A DNA stretch of 64,000 nucleotides from Clostridiales bacterium (GCA_017550385.1 JAFZPJ010000052.1:53684-117683), one strand, 5' to 3'; positions 24,853 through 34,532 are shown, numbered from the stretch's first letter. Numbers and translations are program-made. Notes: generated by a model from the letters alone, not told the origin.

Positions 24853-25605
24853 ATGAAGCTTAAGTATTGTGATAGTTATCTGATGCTGCAGTTATTGTCA
24901 TTAAAGGCTGAATTGGCCGGTCTGCCTAATGTCAAGATCGGTACCCTGCGTGGCCGGACAGTTGCAAGAGTATATAGCAAGAATCCGGACGGAAGGATCA
25001 TCTACAGAACTTATTTTGCAGATACTTCAGATGGTCAGAAGTATTGCGGAATGGCGGGAAGGCGGTTCGAGATCAAAAAGGAGATCAAGAGCCTTGAAAA
25101 TCTGATAGGAAAGCGCATTGCCAATCTGATGGATAATTGTAAGATCACCTTGAACGGAACTATCCTGAATGATGATCTTTGGTTCGTGCTTGGAAATGAC
25201 GAGAACCCGAGAGCAAAGAACGGAAACTATTATCATAACGGCATTCAGATGCGGTCCAGGGGTGAAGTCCTGATTGCCGAGATCCTTGACGAACTTAAGC
25301 TGGAATATAAATACGAGCCGGGACTGCAGTTCGGCAGAGATGTGGTCTACCCGGATTTCCTGGTTCACATAGCGTGCCTTAAACGATGCATGATAATCGA
25401 ATTCTTCGGTATGAGCGACAATGAGAAGTATGCTTTTGACACGCTGAATAAAATGACTCTCTATGCCGGCAATGGCCTTTTGATGAACAGGGATATCCTT
25501 GGACTGTTTGGGACAAAGGATACTATGGTTAGTAACGAAGACATTTACAATAACATAGTGATGATCCTTAATTTGCAGGCTCTGGAGGCGGTGCAGTTAA
25601 AGTAA
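24853..25605 (+). CDS. Putative PD-(D/E)XK-superfamily nuclease-like protein
   Basis: The 250-residue protein is AT-rich compared with rpsU and recJ. Residues about 135-200 follow the restriction-endonuclease-like layout: SRGEVLIAEIL (acidic residue in the first helix), a KYEPGLQF strand, YPDF (catalytic Asp), and IIEFFGM, where E-F-F replaces E-X-K; HFG/FFG variants of this kind are common in small nuclease-like proteins of phages and islands. The N-terminal half is unrecognised. GGAGGATCAT precedes the ATG. An array of inverted repeats begins one base after the stop. Function unknown; activity not assured. Confidence 0.6.
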   Translation: MKLKYCDSYLMLQLLSLKAELAGLPNVKIGTLRGRTVARVYSKNPDGRIIYRTYFADTSDGQKYCGMAGRRFEIKKEIKSLENLIGKRIANLMDNCKITLNGTILNDDLWFVLGNDENPRAKNGNYYHNGIQMRSRGEVLIAEILDELKLEYKYEPGLQFGRDVVYPDFLVHIACLKRCMIIEFFGMSDNEKYAFDTLNKMTLYAGNGLLMNRDILGLFGTKDTMVSNEDIYNNIVMILNLQALEAVQLK

Positions 25606-25606
25606 C

Positions 25607-25696
25607 AGTTAGAGTTTTGCATAAACTTCAACCAAAACTTGATAAAAAACATGTTTCGGTTAGAGTTTCTCGAAAACACTAACCAAAACTCTAACT
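25607..25696 (+). repeat. ~90-bp array of alternating half-sites after the nuclease-like gene
   Basis: AGTTAGAGTTTTG (25607-25619) is the exact complement of CAAAACTCTAACT (25684-25696). Between them lie AACCAAAACT (25630-25639) and GGTTAGAGTTT (25658-25668), giving the order forward, reverse, forward, reverse. GGTTAG also pairs with the CTAACC just downstream. There is no U-tract, so it is not a simple terminator. Confidence 0.75.
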
Positions 25697-25802
25697 ACTG
25701 CCTCCACATGAGACATAACACACGCCAATTTCCCCTCAAGTATTCTAATCCGCTGTATTTGCTGATAAAATAAGCACAAAAATATAAGTTGAGATTAGAA
25801 TT

Positions 25803-27941
25803 ATGCTGCTAACTGGTAAGAGCTGGCGTATGCCCGCATCCGGGAGTATTACGGATGCGACGTCGATAATTGACGTGCTGCTCAAGAACCGAGACATTAC
25901 CGATCCCGAACTTGCCCGCACCTTCCTGTCGGAGGACGGCGGAGTTTGGCATGATCCGTTCCTGTACAAAGACATGAGGGAAGCCGTCGACCTTATCAAT
26001 CAGGTCATGGACAGCAAAGGCAAGATCCTCATCTACGGCGACTATGACTGCGACGGCGTTACCGCCACGGCCATACTCGTAAGATATTTCAGATCCCATC
26101 ACGCAGACGTAAGCTACCTCGTTCCGCAGCGTGCCGAGCACGGCTACGGCCTGTCCGAGAAGATAATGGACAAGGTCATAAGCGAAGGCCCCGACCTCGT
26201 CATCACGGTAGACTGCGGCATCACCAACATAGACACCGTCGAAGAGCTTAAGCACAGGGGCATCAAGGTCATCGTCTCCGACCACCACAACGTCAAGGAC
26301 GAGATACCTTCCGCCGACTGCGTCATCTGTTCCAAGAGAGAAGACAACACATATCCGTTCACGGATCTCTGCGGCGCGGGCGTCGCGCTCAAGATATTGG
26401 AGGCATTAGGCAAGGACGGAAGGCACAAGGTCAGTGCCAACCTGTGGCATCAGGCTATCGAGCTCGCAGGCATCGCTACCATTGCGGATCTGGTCTCGAT
26501 GACCGATGAGAACAGGACGATAATCAAGCAGGCGTTTAGGAGCATGCAAAGCCCGGCCAATACCGGCGTCAGGGTCATGAACGAGATGCTCCTTACGCAC
26601 GGCAAGGCTCTCGATGAGACATATATCTCATTCAACTTCGTACCGAGAGTAAACGCAGCCGGAAGGCTCTACGATTCTGCTGATGCGCTCGATCTTTTCC
26701 TCGAGAACAATCCTGCCGAAGCAAAGACGGCGGCGATGAACCTTACCAGAGAGAACGATGAGCGCAAGGAGATAGAGGCGAAGGTTTTCGAGGAGGCGTT
26801 ATCGCAGCTCGAGAGCCCGGACCGTCCCGAGAAGTGGAGCCTTGCAAACATCTGCGGCCCCATCGTCGTATACGGCAGGAACTGGCACCAGGGCGTGCTT
26901 GGCATAGTTGCCGGCAAGCTCTCGCAGTTCTATAACAGGTCCGCGATCGTACTTACGGACGATGCCGTCGAGCCCGAGTTCGTCAAGGGTTCGGGAAGGT
27001 CCTTTGGTGACTTCGACCTGTACGGCGCGCTCACGGATGCGGCCGATACCCTGGCTAACTTCGGCGGTCACAAGAAGGCTGCCGGCATGATGGTCCGCAA
27101 GGAAGACATAGAGAAGTTCATAGACAGGCTCGAGGAGGTCTCGAAGAAGAGGCTTGAAGAGGGCACGGAAGAAGAGCAGGAGGATATCCTGAACATCGAC
27201 TGCGAGCTCGATCCCGGGACAGTTACTTTCGATACGTACCGCAAGGTCAGGACGATGAAGCCGTTTGGCATCGGCAACCCGAAGCCGGTATTCGCGACGA
27301 AGGATCTGATCGTAAGTGCGGTATATCCCATGAGCGAAGGCGCGCACATAAGGCTCGACCTGACTGACTGCGAAGGCAAGGTGAGCCTGTCCGCGGTAGG
27401 CTTCGGCATGGGCGCATATCTGGATCTGGTGGTGCCCGGAGACAAGGTGGACATCGCATATACCATGAACGAGTTCTGTTTCAGGGGAGAGACGTCTCTG
27501 AGCCTGCACCTGAACGACATCAAGATCCATAACGGCACGGGCTTCATGTGGTCGAAAGCGGGCGTCGCCGAGAAACTCTACTCCAACGGCCTCTCCGTCA
27601 AGCAGATCGCCAAGATGGCACCTGGAGAGGACGTGCTTCCGGACATGATCCCGCACCCCGAAGACTTCGGCACATGCTACCGCGCTGCGACCAAACTCGC
27701 GGGTGACGGCACGGCCACGGTCGACTGCGATCTGTTCGCAAAACTTGTAAATGTTACTTCAAATGATAAAATTACCCCGTTCAGGGTAAAACGCTGTCTC
27801 GAGATCTTCGCCGACAGCGGACTGCTGAGACTTGGTTCCACCGGACCCATGAGAGTCTGCTTCAGCATGATGAATGTCGAGCAGAAGGTTAAGCTGTCGG
27901 AGTCCGCGGCTTACAAGAGGATAATGAATGAGCAGGAATGA
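25803..27941 (+). CDS. recJ: Single-stranded-DNA-specific exonuclease RecJ
   Basis: RecJ degrades single-stranded DNA 5' to 3' in recombination and repair. The 712-residue protein has the DHH phosphoesterase motifs: DYDCDGVTA (from residue 80), VDCGI (137-141), SDHHN (DHH 160-162), and the DHHA1 motif GRSFGDFDLYGAL followed by GGHKKAAGM. An OB domain and a C-terminal extension of about 100 residues follow (from about 590), longer than the core enzyme. The ribosome binding site is weak. The end overlaps rel by 14 bases. Confidence 0.96.
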   Translation: MLLTGKSWRMPASGSITDATSIIDVLLKNRDITDPELARTFLSEDGGVWHDPFLYKDMREAVDLINQVMDSKGKILIYGDYDCDGVTATAILVRYFRSHHADVSYLVPQRAEHGYGLSEKIMDKVISEGPDLVITVDCGITNIDTVEELKHRGIKVIVSDHHNVKDEIPSADCVICSKREDNTYPFTDLCGAGVALKILEALGKDGRHKVSANLWHQAIELAGIATIADLVSMTDENRTIIKQAFRSMQSPANTGVRVMNEMLLTHGKALDETYISFNFVPRVNAAGRLYDSADALDLFLENNPAEAKTAAMNLTRENDERKEIEAKVFEEALSQLESPDRPEKWSLANICGPIVVYGRNWHQGVLGIVAGKLSQFYNRSAIVLTDDAVEPEFVKGSGRSFGDFDLYGALTDAADTLANFGGHKKAAGMMVRKEDIEKFIDRLEEVSKKRLEEGTEEEQEDILNIDCELDPGTVTFDTYRKVRTMKPFGIGNPKPVFATKDLIVSAVYPMSEGAHIRLDLTDCEGKVSLSAVGFGMGAYLDLVVPGDKVDIAYTMNEFCFRGETSLSLHLNDIKIHNGTGFMWSKAGVAEKLYSNGLSVKQIAKMAPGEDVLPDMIPHPEDFGTCYRAATKLAGDGTATVDCDLFAKLVNVTSNDKITPFRVKRCLEIFADSGLLRLGSTGPMRVCFSMMNVEQKVKLSESAAYKRIMNEQE

Positions 27942-30513
27942 CGGGACGATCTATTATACGGAAGAAGAACTGCAGGAGCGTGCGTATCTTGCGGATGTTA
28001 CTCTCATTCCCGATATTCCCGAAGACATAACGGAACAGTTCGAAGAAGTCCTCGAGACTTACAAGGAGTATTCGCGTAAGGACAGCCAGTCTGAAGAAGA
28101 GGACGGATTGTCCAAGCAGGAAGAGTTCCTCAGGAAAGCTTTTGTTTTCGCATTCAAGGCGCACCGCAACCAGAAGAGGAAGACGGGCGAGCCTTACATA
28201 ATCCACCCGATCGCAGTCGCTAAGATCCTTGCGGACCTTAAGGTGGATTCCCAGACGCTTGCCGCATCGCTCCTGCACGATACCATCGAAGATACCGTCG
28301 CAGACAGCATGATGCTCACGGACGAATTCGGTGCGACCGTCACATCGCTGGTCGAAGGCGTTACAAAACTCAACACCAAGCTCGAAGATGTTGTCTACGA
28401 TACCAAGACCGATATCCAGGCGTCCAACGTACGTAAGATGCTCCTGGCGATGACCAACGATATCCGCATCATCTTCATCAAGCTCGCAGACCGTCTGCAC
28501 AACATGAGAACGCTTAAGTTCCAGTCTCCCGATAAGCAGATAGAGAAGGCTCAGGAGACTCTCGATATCTATGTTCCTCTCGCGGGAAGGTTCGGTATCT
28601 ACAGGATCAAGTGGGAGCTCGAGGACCTCTGCCTCATGTACCTGCATCCCGATGACTACAACATGCTCATCAAGCTCGTATCAGGAGACCGTAACGAGCG
28701 TGAGGACTTCATGGAGCAGGTCATCTCCGAGATCCGCACCAAGCTCAACGAGAACGGCATCACTCACTTCGACATCGAAGGAAGGCCCAAGCATTTCTAC
28801 AGCATCTACAAGAAGATGCACGACAAGGGCAAGACGATAGACGAGATCTACGACCTGTATGCATGCAGGATAATCGTTGACGAAGTTACCGAGTGCTATC
28901 AGGTCCTCGGCATCATACACGAGATCTACAAGCACGTTCCCGGCAGGTTCAAGGATTACATCGCGATGCCAAAGGAGAACAAGTACCAGTCCATCCACAC
29001 AACGGTCGTATCGCACGTCGGCATTCCGTTCGAAGTCCAGATAAGGACCTACAGGATGCACCAGACCGCAGAGTACGGCATCGCCGCGCACTGGCACTAT
29101 AAGGAAGAAGGTTCGTCGACCGAGTTCAAGGCCGACAAGTTCGACGAGAAGATCGACGAGGTGCGTCAGATCATCGAGACACAGACAGAGCTCTCGGATT
29201 CGTCCGAGTTCCTCGAGTCTCTGAAGATGAGCATCGCTCCGGACGAGATCTTCGTATATACGCCCAAACATGAGCTCATCAAGCTGCCGATAGGTTCGTG
29301 TCCGATCGACTTCGCATATGCGATCCACTCAGGCATCGGCAATCACATGCACGGCGCCAAGGTCAACGGCAGGATAGTCCCGCTCTCATATACGCTCAAG
29401 AACAGCGACATCGTCGAGGTCTTAAGCTCGGAGAAGCTCGTCAAGGGACCTTCCAGAGACTGGCTCAAGATCGTAACGACTCCGAATGCGCGCTCCAAGA
29501 TCAACGCGTGGTTCAAGAAAGAGGCGAGAGGCGAGAACATAGAGGCGGGCAAGAACGAACTCACAAGAGAGATCGAGCGTAACGGCTTCGATCCCGCTAA
29601 ACTGCTCATGCACCGCTCGCTCGAGACCATCCTCAAGCGCAATAATTTCCAGGGCATAGACGATATGTATGCTGCGATCGGCTACGGTTCGATCAGCGTC
29701 ATCAAGGTCTTCTCAAGGCTCAGGGACGACTACATCAGGTCGTGTACGGAAGAAGAGAGAGCTGCTCTCGGCTACAGGGTAACTGCAGACGGCAACGTCG
29801 CATACAACCCCAAGGATCTGCCCATCCAGCTCGGCAAGTTCGACCAGTCCCACTCCAAGGGCAAGAACGAGCCTGCAAAGGGCCGCGATTCTTCGTCCAA
29901 GCAGGTACAGTCCTACGACGTGGACCTCATCAATGCGATGAATGCCGATCCTCACCAGATCGCCAACAAGGCAAGAGCCGGCGACATCGAGGAGGCACAG
30001 TCGCGCAACGCGAAGATCCTCGCAGGCAAGCGTGCACACGCCGCAAGCGAAGTCATCGTCGACGGACTCGAGGGCGTTGCCACGCATCTGGCAAACTGCT
30101 GCCACCCCGTCTTCGGTGACGAGATCGTCGGTTATGTCACGCAGGAGAACGGCGTAGGCATCCACAAGAAGACCTGCAACAACATTCAGAATATCTTTAA
30201 GAACCGCAACAACTCTCAGAAGGATCTCGAGAAGTTCCAGCGCCTCGTCAACACCAAGTGGCTTGCCAAGGCACAGTTCGCCAACTACGACGTAAGGCTC
30301 GTAGTAGTCTGCACCGACAGGCAGAAGCTCCTGCTCGACGTGCTCGACAAGATCAACGAGGAGAGGATCAACGTCAAGGCTCTTAAGACCGTCGTAGACG
30401 GCCAGACCGCAAGGATCTTCATCACCGTAAACATCTCCGGCAAGGAGCAGTACGACAGGCTCGTATCGCGCATCCTGACCGTAAGGGATGTAACTGACGT
30501 TATCAGGGACTGA
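27928..30513 (+). CDS. rel: Bifunctional (p)ppGpp synthetase/hydrolase
   Basis: Rel makes and degrades (p)ppGpp in the stringent response. The 861-residue protein has an HD hydrolase domain (HPIAVAK and LLHDTIEDT, HD at 117-118; KLADRLHNMRTL), a synthetase domain (KHFYSIYKK, KENKYQSIHT, EYGIAAHWHYK), a TGS domain (about 445-500), a zinc-finger-like part (THLANCCHPV) and a C-terminal ACT domain. It is about 100 residues longer than common Rel proteins owing to an acidic N-terminal tail and inserts. The recJ-rel overlap suggests coupled translation. Confidence 0.96.
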   Translation: MSRNDGTIYYTEEELQERAYLADVTLIPDIPEDITEQFEEVLETYKEYSRKDSQSEEEDGLSKQEEFLRKAFVFAFKAHRNQKRKTGEPYIIHPIAVAKILADLKVDSQTLAASLLHDTIEDTVADSMMLTDEFGATVTSLVEGVTKLNTKLEDVVYDTKTDIQASNVRKMLLAMTNDIRIIFIKLADRLHNMRTLKFQSPDKQIEKAQETLDIYVPLAGRFGIYRIKWELEDLCLMYLHPDDYNMLIKLVSGDRNEREDFMEQVISEIRTKLNENGITHFDIEGRPKHFYSIYKKMHDKGKTIDEIYDLYACRIIVDEVTECYQVLGIIHEIYKHVPGRFKDYIAMPKENKYQSIHTTVVSHVGIPFEVQIRTYRMHQTAEYGIAAHWHYKEEGSSTEFKADKFDEKIDEVRQIIETQTELSDSSEFLESLKMSIAPDEIFVYTPKHELIKLPIGSCPIDFAYAIHSGIGNHMHGAKVNGRIVPLSYTLKNSDIVEVLSSEKLVKGPSRDWLKIVTTPNARSKINAWFKKEARGENIEAGKNELTREIERNGFDPAKLLMHRSLETILKRNNFQGIDDMYAAIGYGSISVIKVFSRLRDDYIRSCTEEERAALGYRVTADGNVAYNPKDLPIQLGKFDQSHSKGKNEPAKGRDSSSKQVQSYDVDLINAMNADPHQIANKARAGDIEEAQSRNAKILAGKRAHAASEVIVDGLEGVATHLANCCHPVFGDEIVGYVTQENGVGIHKKTCNNIQNIFKNRNNSQKDLEKFQRLVNTKWLAKAQFANYDVRLVVVCTDRQKLLLDVLDKINEERINVKALKTVVDGQTARIFITVNISGKEQYDRLVSRILTVRDVTDVIRD

Positions 30514-30575
30514 TCTGCAACAAATCCGGCAGAACAACTGTATAAAGAGCAGATGCCCATTGGCGGGAGGTTTGA

Positions 30576-31139
30576 ATGATGAGAAGTATCTTCAGAAAAC
30601 TTACAACTGCTCTGGTTGTGATCGCGTTAAGTGTATGTGCGTTTGCAGGCTGTGCATCTGTTGATGAGACGGGCGCAGTTAACGTCTATAAATGTTCCAA
30701 GCAAAACATTATCGGCCTGAAGGAGGTCGTGCTGTACGAGGATAAGGCGGTTGTTGTTTTCGATAAGTTTGCAGGTATCGGTGCGCAGAAGGGTTATGAT
30801 TATTTTGGATTAGATGATGACAGTATTGAGAATTCCGGTGGTATCCGGGCGTCGGTCAAGACGGACGGCAAATGGTGCCCGGTAACGGATGCGGACCTTA
30901 AGGATACATTCGCCGATTACATTGTGACCATCCCTTTTGAAGATGTTGATGATATCGAGACCATATCCGTTCAGGGAAGGTATATCACCATCAATGACGG
31001 AGACTTTGAACTCAGTTATATGGAAATGGGCGGAGAGTGTTCTATGGATTACACACAGAAGTATGATGCCGCCAGCAGTGAGTGGAGCGAGATGAAGATC
31101 AAAACAACGCTGTATCCGATGACAGACAAAGCAGAATGA
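30576..31139 (+). CDS. Putative lipoprotein, unknown function
   Basis: The 187-residue protein starts with a basic stretch and a hydrophobic segment ending in AFAGC, a clear lipobox (Cys about residue 25). The mature part is mostly beta-rich with repeated Asp/Val patterns and no recognised domain. GGGAGG precedes the ATG; a second ATG follows directly. Base use is more AT-rich than rel or rnj. A 113-bp dispersed repeat follows it, as it does several other AT-rich genes here. Confidence 0.7.
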   Translation: MMRSIFRKLTTALVVIALSVCAFAGCASVDETGAVNVYKCSKQNIIGLKEVVLYEDKAVVVFDKFAGIGAQKGYDYFGLDDDSIENSGGIRASVKTDGKWCPVTDADLKDTFADYIVTIPFEDVDDIETISVQGRYITINDGDFELSYMEMGGECSMDYTQKYDAASSEWSEMKIKTTLYPMTDKAE

Positions 31140-31164
31140 ATCAGGCCCCGTCAGAAAAGATAAC

Positions 31165-31277
31165 TGTTCCATAAACAGTTCTGTTTTTAAGATAATCGCA
31201 ACTATAAACGCTACTATTGGATCAATAGTAGCGTTTTCAGTAGTGAAATAAGCGAATGTAGTACTACAAATAGAACA
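31165..31277 (+). repeat. 113-bp dispersed repeat, copy A (divergent)
   Basis: It runs from TGTTCC to AGAACA, exactly 113 bp, and its middle matches copies B-D position for position (ACTATAAA, then TACTATT, ATAGTAG and CAGTAGTG). The two ends have diverged from the others. It lies in the gap after the lipoprotein gene. Confidence 0.75.
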
Positions 31278-31320
31278 CCCGGCTAATGCTGTTCAGTGTG
31301 AGCGGTTATGCGAGCGATTT

Positions 31321-31345
31321 CCGCACAAGCGAAGCGCGGAGGACC
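31321..31345 (-). repeat. 25-bp 3'-end hairpin element, copy 1
   Basis: These 25 bases are the exact reverse complement of 41929-41953. The core folds as CCTCCGC/GCGGAGG. In the direction of rnj it begins 28 bases after the stop codon, the same orientation and distance as the other copy after the FtsX gene. Confidence 0.8.
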
Positions 31346-31372
31346 TAAGCGAGCATGAGTGCTCTCACGTCT

Positions 31373-33187
31373 TCACACGTCACCGTAGTAAGCATCTTCG
31401 TCGTATGGCGAGATGTGGCTCACGTTGCAGATGATCATCGGGCGGCGGCTTGTTTTGGACGCGACGAAGTTCTTGAGCTGCTCGCGGAAGGCGCGCTTCT
31501 CGACGAAGGCCTCAACGCTGCCTGCCTTGCTTCCGGCAGACTTGAGGAGGTTGGCGCACTTGGCGGAGATGGCCTCGTGGACTGCCTCCGTGCTCTCGCC
31601 GTCAAAGCAGCCTATCGAGTTAATGGAGGGCGGGCATGCGAGGTCCCCTGTGGAATCGTCCACGGTGATCGCTATCGCCAGACATCCGTCTTCGCTCAAA
31701 TGTATACGGTCGTTGAGCACGCGGTCTTCGGCATCGACTGTACCGGAACCGTCGATGAGGACGGCCTGTGCGGGCACGTGATCCGTGACCTCGGCGCTGT
31801 TCCTGCCGAGTGAGAGGACGTCGCCGTTACCTAAGATGAAGCAGTTCTCCTCCGGTGTGCCGAGAGATACCGCCATCTCCTTGTGGAGATAGAGCATCCT
31901 GTACTCGCCGTGGATCGGAATGAAGAACTTGGGCTTGATGAGGTTGTGGAGCATCATGAGCTCCTTCTGATATGCGTGGCCCGATACGTGTACGCTTGCC
32001 ATCGACTGGTAGATGACGTGCGCGCCCTTCTTATAGAGCTCGTTGATGACTCTGTAGATAGGCTTCTCGTTGCCCGGGATCGGGTCTGCCGAGATGATGA
32101 CCGTATCGCCCTGCCTGATGTCGACACTGCGGTGCGAGTCGAACGCCATACGCGTCAGCGCACTCATCGGCTCTGCCTGGCTTCCCGTCGTCAGGATGAC
32201 GATCTTGTTGTCGTCGTAGTTGTCGATAGCGCTGATGTCAATAAGCGTGTCGGGCTTCATGTCGATGTAGCCCAGAGAGTTCGCGATCTTGAAGACGGAT
32301 ACCATCGAACGGCCGGAGAGGCATACGTGTCTGCCGTAGTGCTCTGCCGCGGCGATGATCTGCTGCATCCTGTGGATGTGCGACGAGAAGGTCGCGACGA
32401 TGATGCGGCCGTTTGCCTTGCGGAAGATCTGCTTGAAAGACTCGCCTACCTGTTTCTCTGAAGGAGAGAAGCCTTCGATCTCGACGTTCGTGCTCTCGCA
32501 CATGAACATCAATACGCCCTCGAGGCCGAGCTCGCCCAGTCTCTGAAGGTTGATCGTCTTGCCGTTGATCGGCGTGAAATCTATCTTGAAGTCGCCCGAA
32601 TGCACGATCGTCCCGACGGGTGTCTTGAGTGCGATCGCGTATGCGTCGGCGATGCTGTGATTCACTCTGATGAACTCGACGTCGAAGTTGCTGCCGAGCT
32701 TGATGTGGTCGCCGTTCTTGCACTTCTCGAGCCTGATGCCTTCGAGGCCGACGCGCTCTTCTTCGAGCTTGTGGCGGACGAGTTCGATCGTCAGGGTGCC
32801 GCTGTAGATCGGGCACTTGAACTCTCTTAAGAAGTAGGGAAGGGATCCGATATGATCCTCGTGGCCGTGGGTTAGCACGATGCCGCGGAGCTTGGAGATG
32901 TTATTCCTTACATACGTAAAATCCGGGATGACGCAGTCGATGCCGGGCATGTTCTCCTCGGGGAAGCTCATGCCGACGTCTATGATTATCATGTCGTTCC
33001 CGTACTCGAAAACGGTCATGTTCTTACCGATCTCGGTAAGGCCGCCGAGGGGAATTATCTTCAGCTTCGATTCGGGCTTCTCGGGCCTCTTGCGAGCTGC
33101 TCTGTATGGTTTTTTCTGTGGTTGTTCTTTCTTAGGTTCGATCTGTCTGTGTGTTACTTTTCTTCTAGCATTTTCCTGTTGTGCCAT
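31373..33187 (-). CDS. rnj: Ribonuclease J
   Basis: RNase J is an endo- and 5' exonuclease of mRNA decay and rRNA maturation. The 604-residue protein has the metallo-beta-lactamase motif HGHEDH (107-112), SGDFKIDF, and the beta-CASP motif with TTGSQAEPMSALTRMA, plus the C-terminal domain. A basic tail of about 40 residues precedes the core, a common feature in Clostridia. AAAGGAT precedes the ATG. It lies 17 bases after the SH3/3D gene in the same direction. Confidence 0.97.
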   Translation of the reverse strand: MAQQENARRKVTHRQIEPKKEQPQKKPYRAARKRPEKPESKLKIIPLGGLTEIGKNMTVFEYGNDMIIIDVGMSFPEENMPGIDCVIPDFTYVRNNISKLRGIVLTHGHEDHIGSLPYFLREFKCPIYSGTLTIELVRHKLEEERVGLEGIRLEKCKNGDHIKLGSNFDVEFIRVNHSIADAYAIALKTPVGTIVHSGDFKIDFTPINGKTINLQRLGELGLEGVLMFMCESTNVEIEGFSPSEKQVGESFKQIFRKANGRIIVATFSSHIHRMQQIIAAAEHYGRHVCLSGRSMVSVFKIANSLGYIDMKPDTLIDISAIDNYDDNKIVILTTGSQAEPMSALTRMAFDSHRSVDIRQGDTVIISADPIPGNEKPIYRVINELYKKGAHVIYQSMASVHVSGHAYQKELMMLHNLIKPKFFIPIHGEYRMLYLHKEMAVSLGTPEENCFILGNGDVLSLGRNSAEVTDHVPAQAVLIDGSGTVDAEDRVLNDRIHLSEDGCLAIAITVDDSTGDLACPPSINSIGCFDGESTEAVHEAISAKCANLLKSAGSKAGSVEAFVEKRAFREQLKNFVASKTSRRPMIICNVSHISPYDEDAYYGDV

Positions 33188-33204
33188 GTCAAATCCTTTA
33201 ACTG

Positions 33205-34137
33205 TTATCCAAGGTAAACAGTCCTGGTCGTGGTGGAGTACTGGCTCGTATCTTCGACAAAGATGTCGATCATGGCTCCCTTGACTCCGGAGCCCTTGTC
33301 CTGGACTGTATAATATCCGTCTCCTCCGAGCGGATCGTTCTCAATGTAGATTACCGTGCCTGCAGGGTACACTGACCAGTCTGCGGCAACGGTGACTCCC
33401 TGCGTGCATGTCGCACCGGTAGCCGTGGTAAGGCTGTACGAACCGTCGCCGTTGTCCTGCGGTCCGTAGAAGGTTATCTTGCAGGATACGCCCGATGAAG
33501 TATCGATGGCAGCCGTTGTCGAAGCAGGCGTGGTCTGCTTGGGTGCCGGCGTAGGGGTAGCTGCAGGCGCGGGAGTAGGTGTCGGCGTAGGCGGAGTCTG
33601 TGTTGTCAGATCTGCGCTTACATAGTTGCCGTTGTATGTCTTGTACCAGCCGTTGCTCGTTACTGCGACAACGTCGATCTGGTCTCCGGGGTTGACCTGC
33701 TTGACTACGTCGTAGCCTGTGCCGGGACCGGATCTTACGTTAAGTACCGTCGTTGCATATACTGCGAGCTGAAGATCGCTCTCTGTTATGGCCGCGGTCG
33801 TTGCGGCGGTGGTTGCCTTTGTGGTCTCTTCAGTCTCTGACTCTGAAGTCTCGGATGTCTCAGACGTCTCGGAGACGGCGGCAGTCTCTGTCGTGGTCTC
33901 GGTCTCGACAACGGAAGCTTCGGTGATCTCCGTCTCGGAAGGCTCGGGTACGACGGCAGCGGGATCTGCTACCGCGGCAAGGACTATCTGTTCGCTCGTT
34001 CCTCTCTTGAGGATTATCTGGACAGCGAAACCGGCCAGCGCACACAGTACTATGACGATGCCCGTCGTAAGCGCCTTAAGGATCTGCTCCCTCGTGGGGA
34101 TGAAGCCCTGCTTAATGTCTTTTAACTGCAAAAGCAT
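33205..34137 (-). CDS. Membrane-anchored SH3-3D domain cell-wall protein
   Basis: From ATG 34137 the product is 310 residues: a membrane segment (about 22-42), a Thr/Glu/Ser-rich spacer, an SH3b domain (TTVLNVRSGPGTGYDVVKQV), a Pro/Thr-rich linker and a C-terminal 3D domain with TVQDKGSGVKGAMIDIFV, whose Asp residues resemble the double-psi barrel of MltA/YocH/Rpf-type wall enzymes. It probably acts on peptidoglycan outside the membrane. GGAGGT touches the ATG; TTG two codons later (34131) has better spacing and may be the true start. It is followed by rnj. Confidence 0.88.
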   Translation of the reverse strand: MLLQLKDIKQGFIPTREQILKALTTGIVIVLCALAGFAVQIILKRGTSEQIVLAAVADPAAVVPEPSETEITEASVVETETTTETAAVSETSETSETSESETEETTKATTAATTAAITESDLQLAVYATTVLNVRSGPGTGYDVVKQVNPGDQIDVVAVTSNGWYKTYNGNYVSADLTTQTPPTPTPTPAPAATPTPAPKQTTPASTTAAIDTSSGVSCKITFYGPQDNGDGSYSLTTATGATCTQGVTVAADWSVYPAGTVIYIENDPLGGDGYYTVQDKGSGVKGAMIDIFVEDTSQYSTTTRTVYLG

Positions 34138-34243
34138 ACCTCCGTATGTAAGCCCACAATTTCCAACTTTATTATACCACAAGCGCTTTTTGCACCGTCC
34201 GTGCGGGGCTCGGGCGCCTTGTTTCCTACCGCTAAAACAAAAG

Positions 34244-34272
34244 TTTGTAAAGCCGTTCCCTGCTTTTGTCAA
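34244..34272 (-). promoter_or_regulatory. Promoter of the SH3-3D gene
   Basis: On the minus strand TTGACA (34272-34267), 17 bases, TACAAA (34249-34244). It implies a leader of roughly 100 bases. Confidence 0.75.
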
Positions 34273-34367
34273 GTGAATGTCACACGGCTGCAAAGCATGA
34301 CATATTACATGCGTCTATAATCTAATCACACGCATCACTATCGCAAACACAAGGGGAGAAATATAAA

Positions 34368-34532
34368 GTGTCGCTCGGCAGTGTCAGAAAACCGCCCAAA
34401 AAGGCTGTTTACGGTACAACTGAACATGACGTTGAGAAACGCAGGAACCGCATATACATCATATGCGCCCTGATCCTCATTGTTTGCGGCATTCTTGACG
34501 TAATCTTCCTCAAGGGCATCCTCGGCCTTTAA
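34368..34532 (+). CDS. Small single-span membrane protein, 54 residues
   Basis: A GTG at 34368 follows AAGGGGAGAAATATAAA. The product starts with a basic, polar stretch (about residues 1-28: SVRKPPKK, EKRRNR) and has one hydrophobic segment (IYIICALILIVCGILDVIF, about 29-47). It ends at a TAA just before the proS promoter. TATAAT at 34316-34321 may be its -10. Similar one-span proteins occur before proS or rnj in Clostridia by my recollection, but no function is known. The ribosome binding site and amphipathic layout support it as a real gene. Confidence 0.65.
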   Translation: MSLGSVRKPPKKAVYGTTEHDVEKRRNRIYIICALILIVCGILDVIFLKGILGL

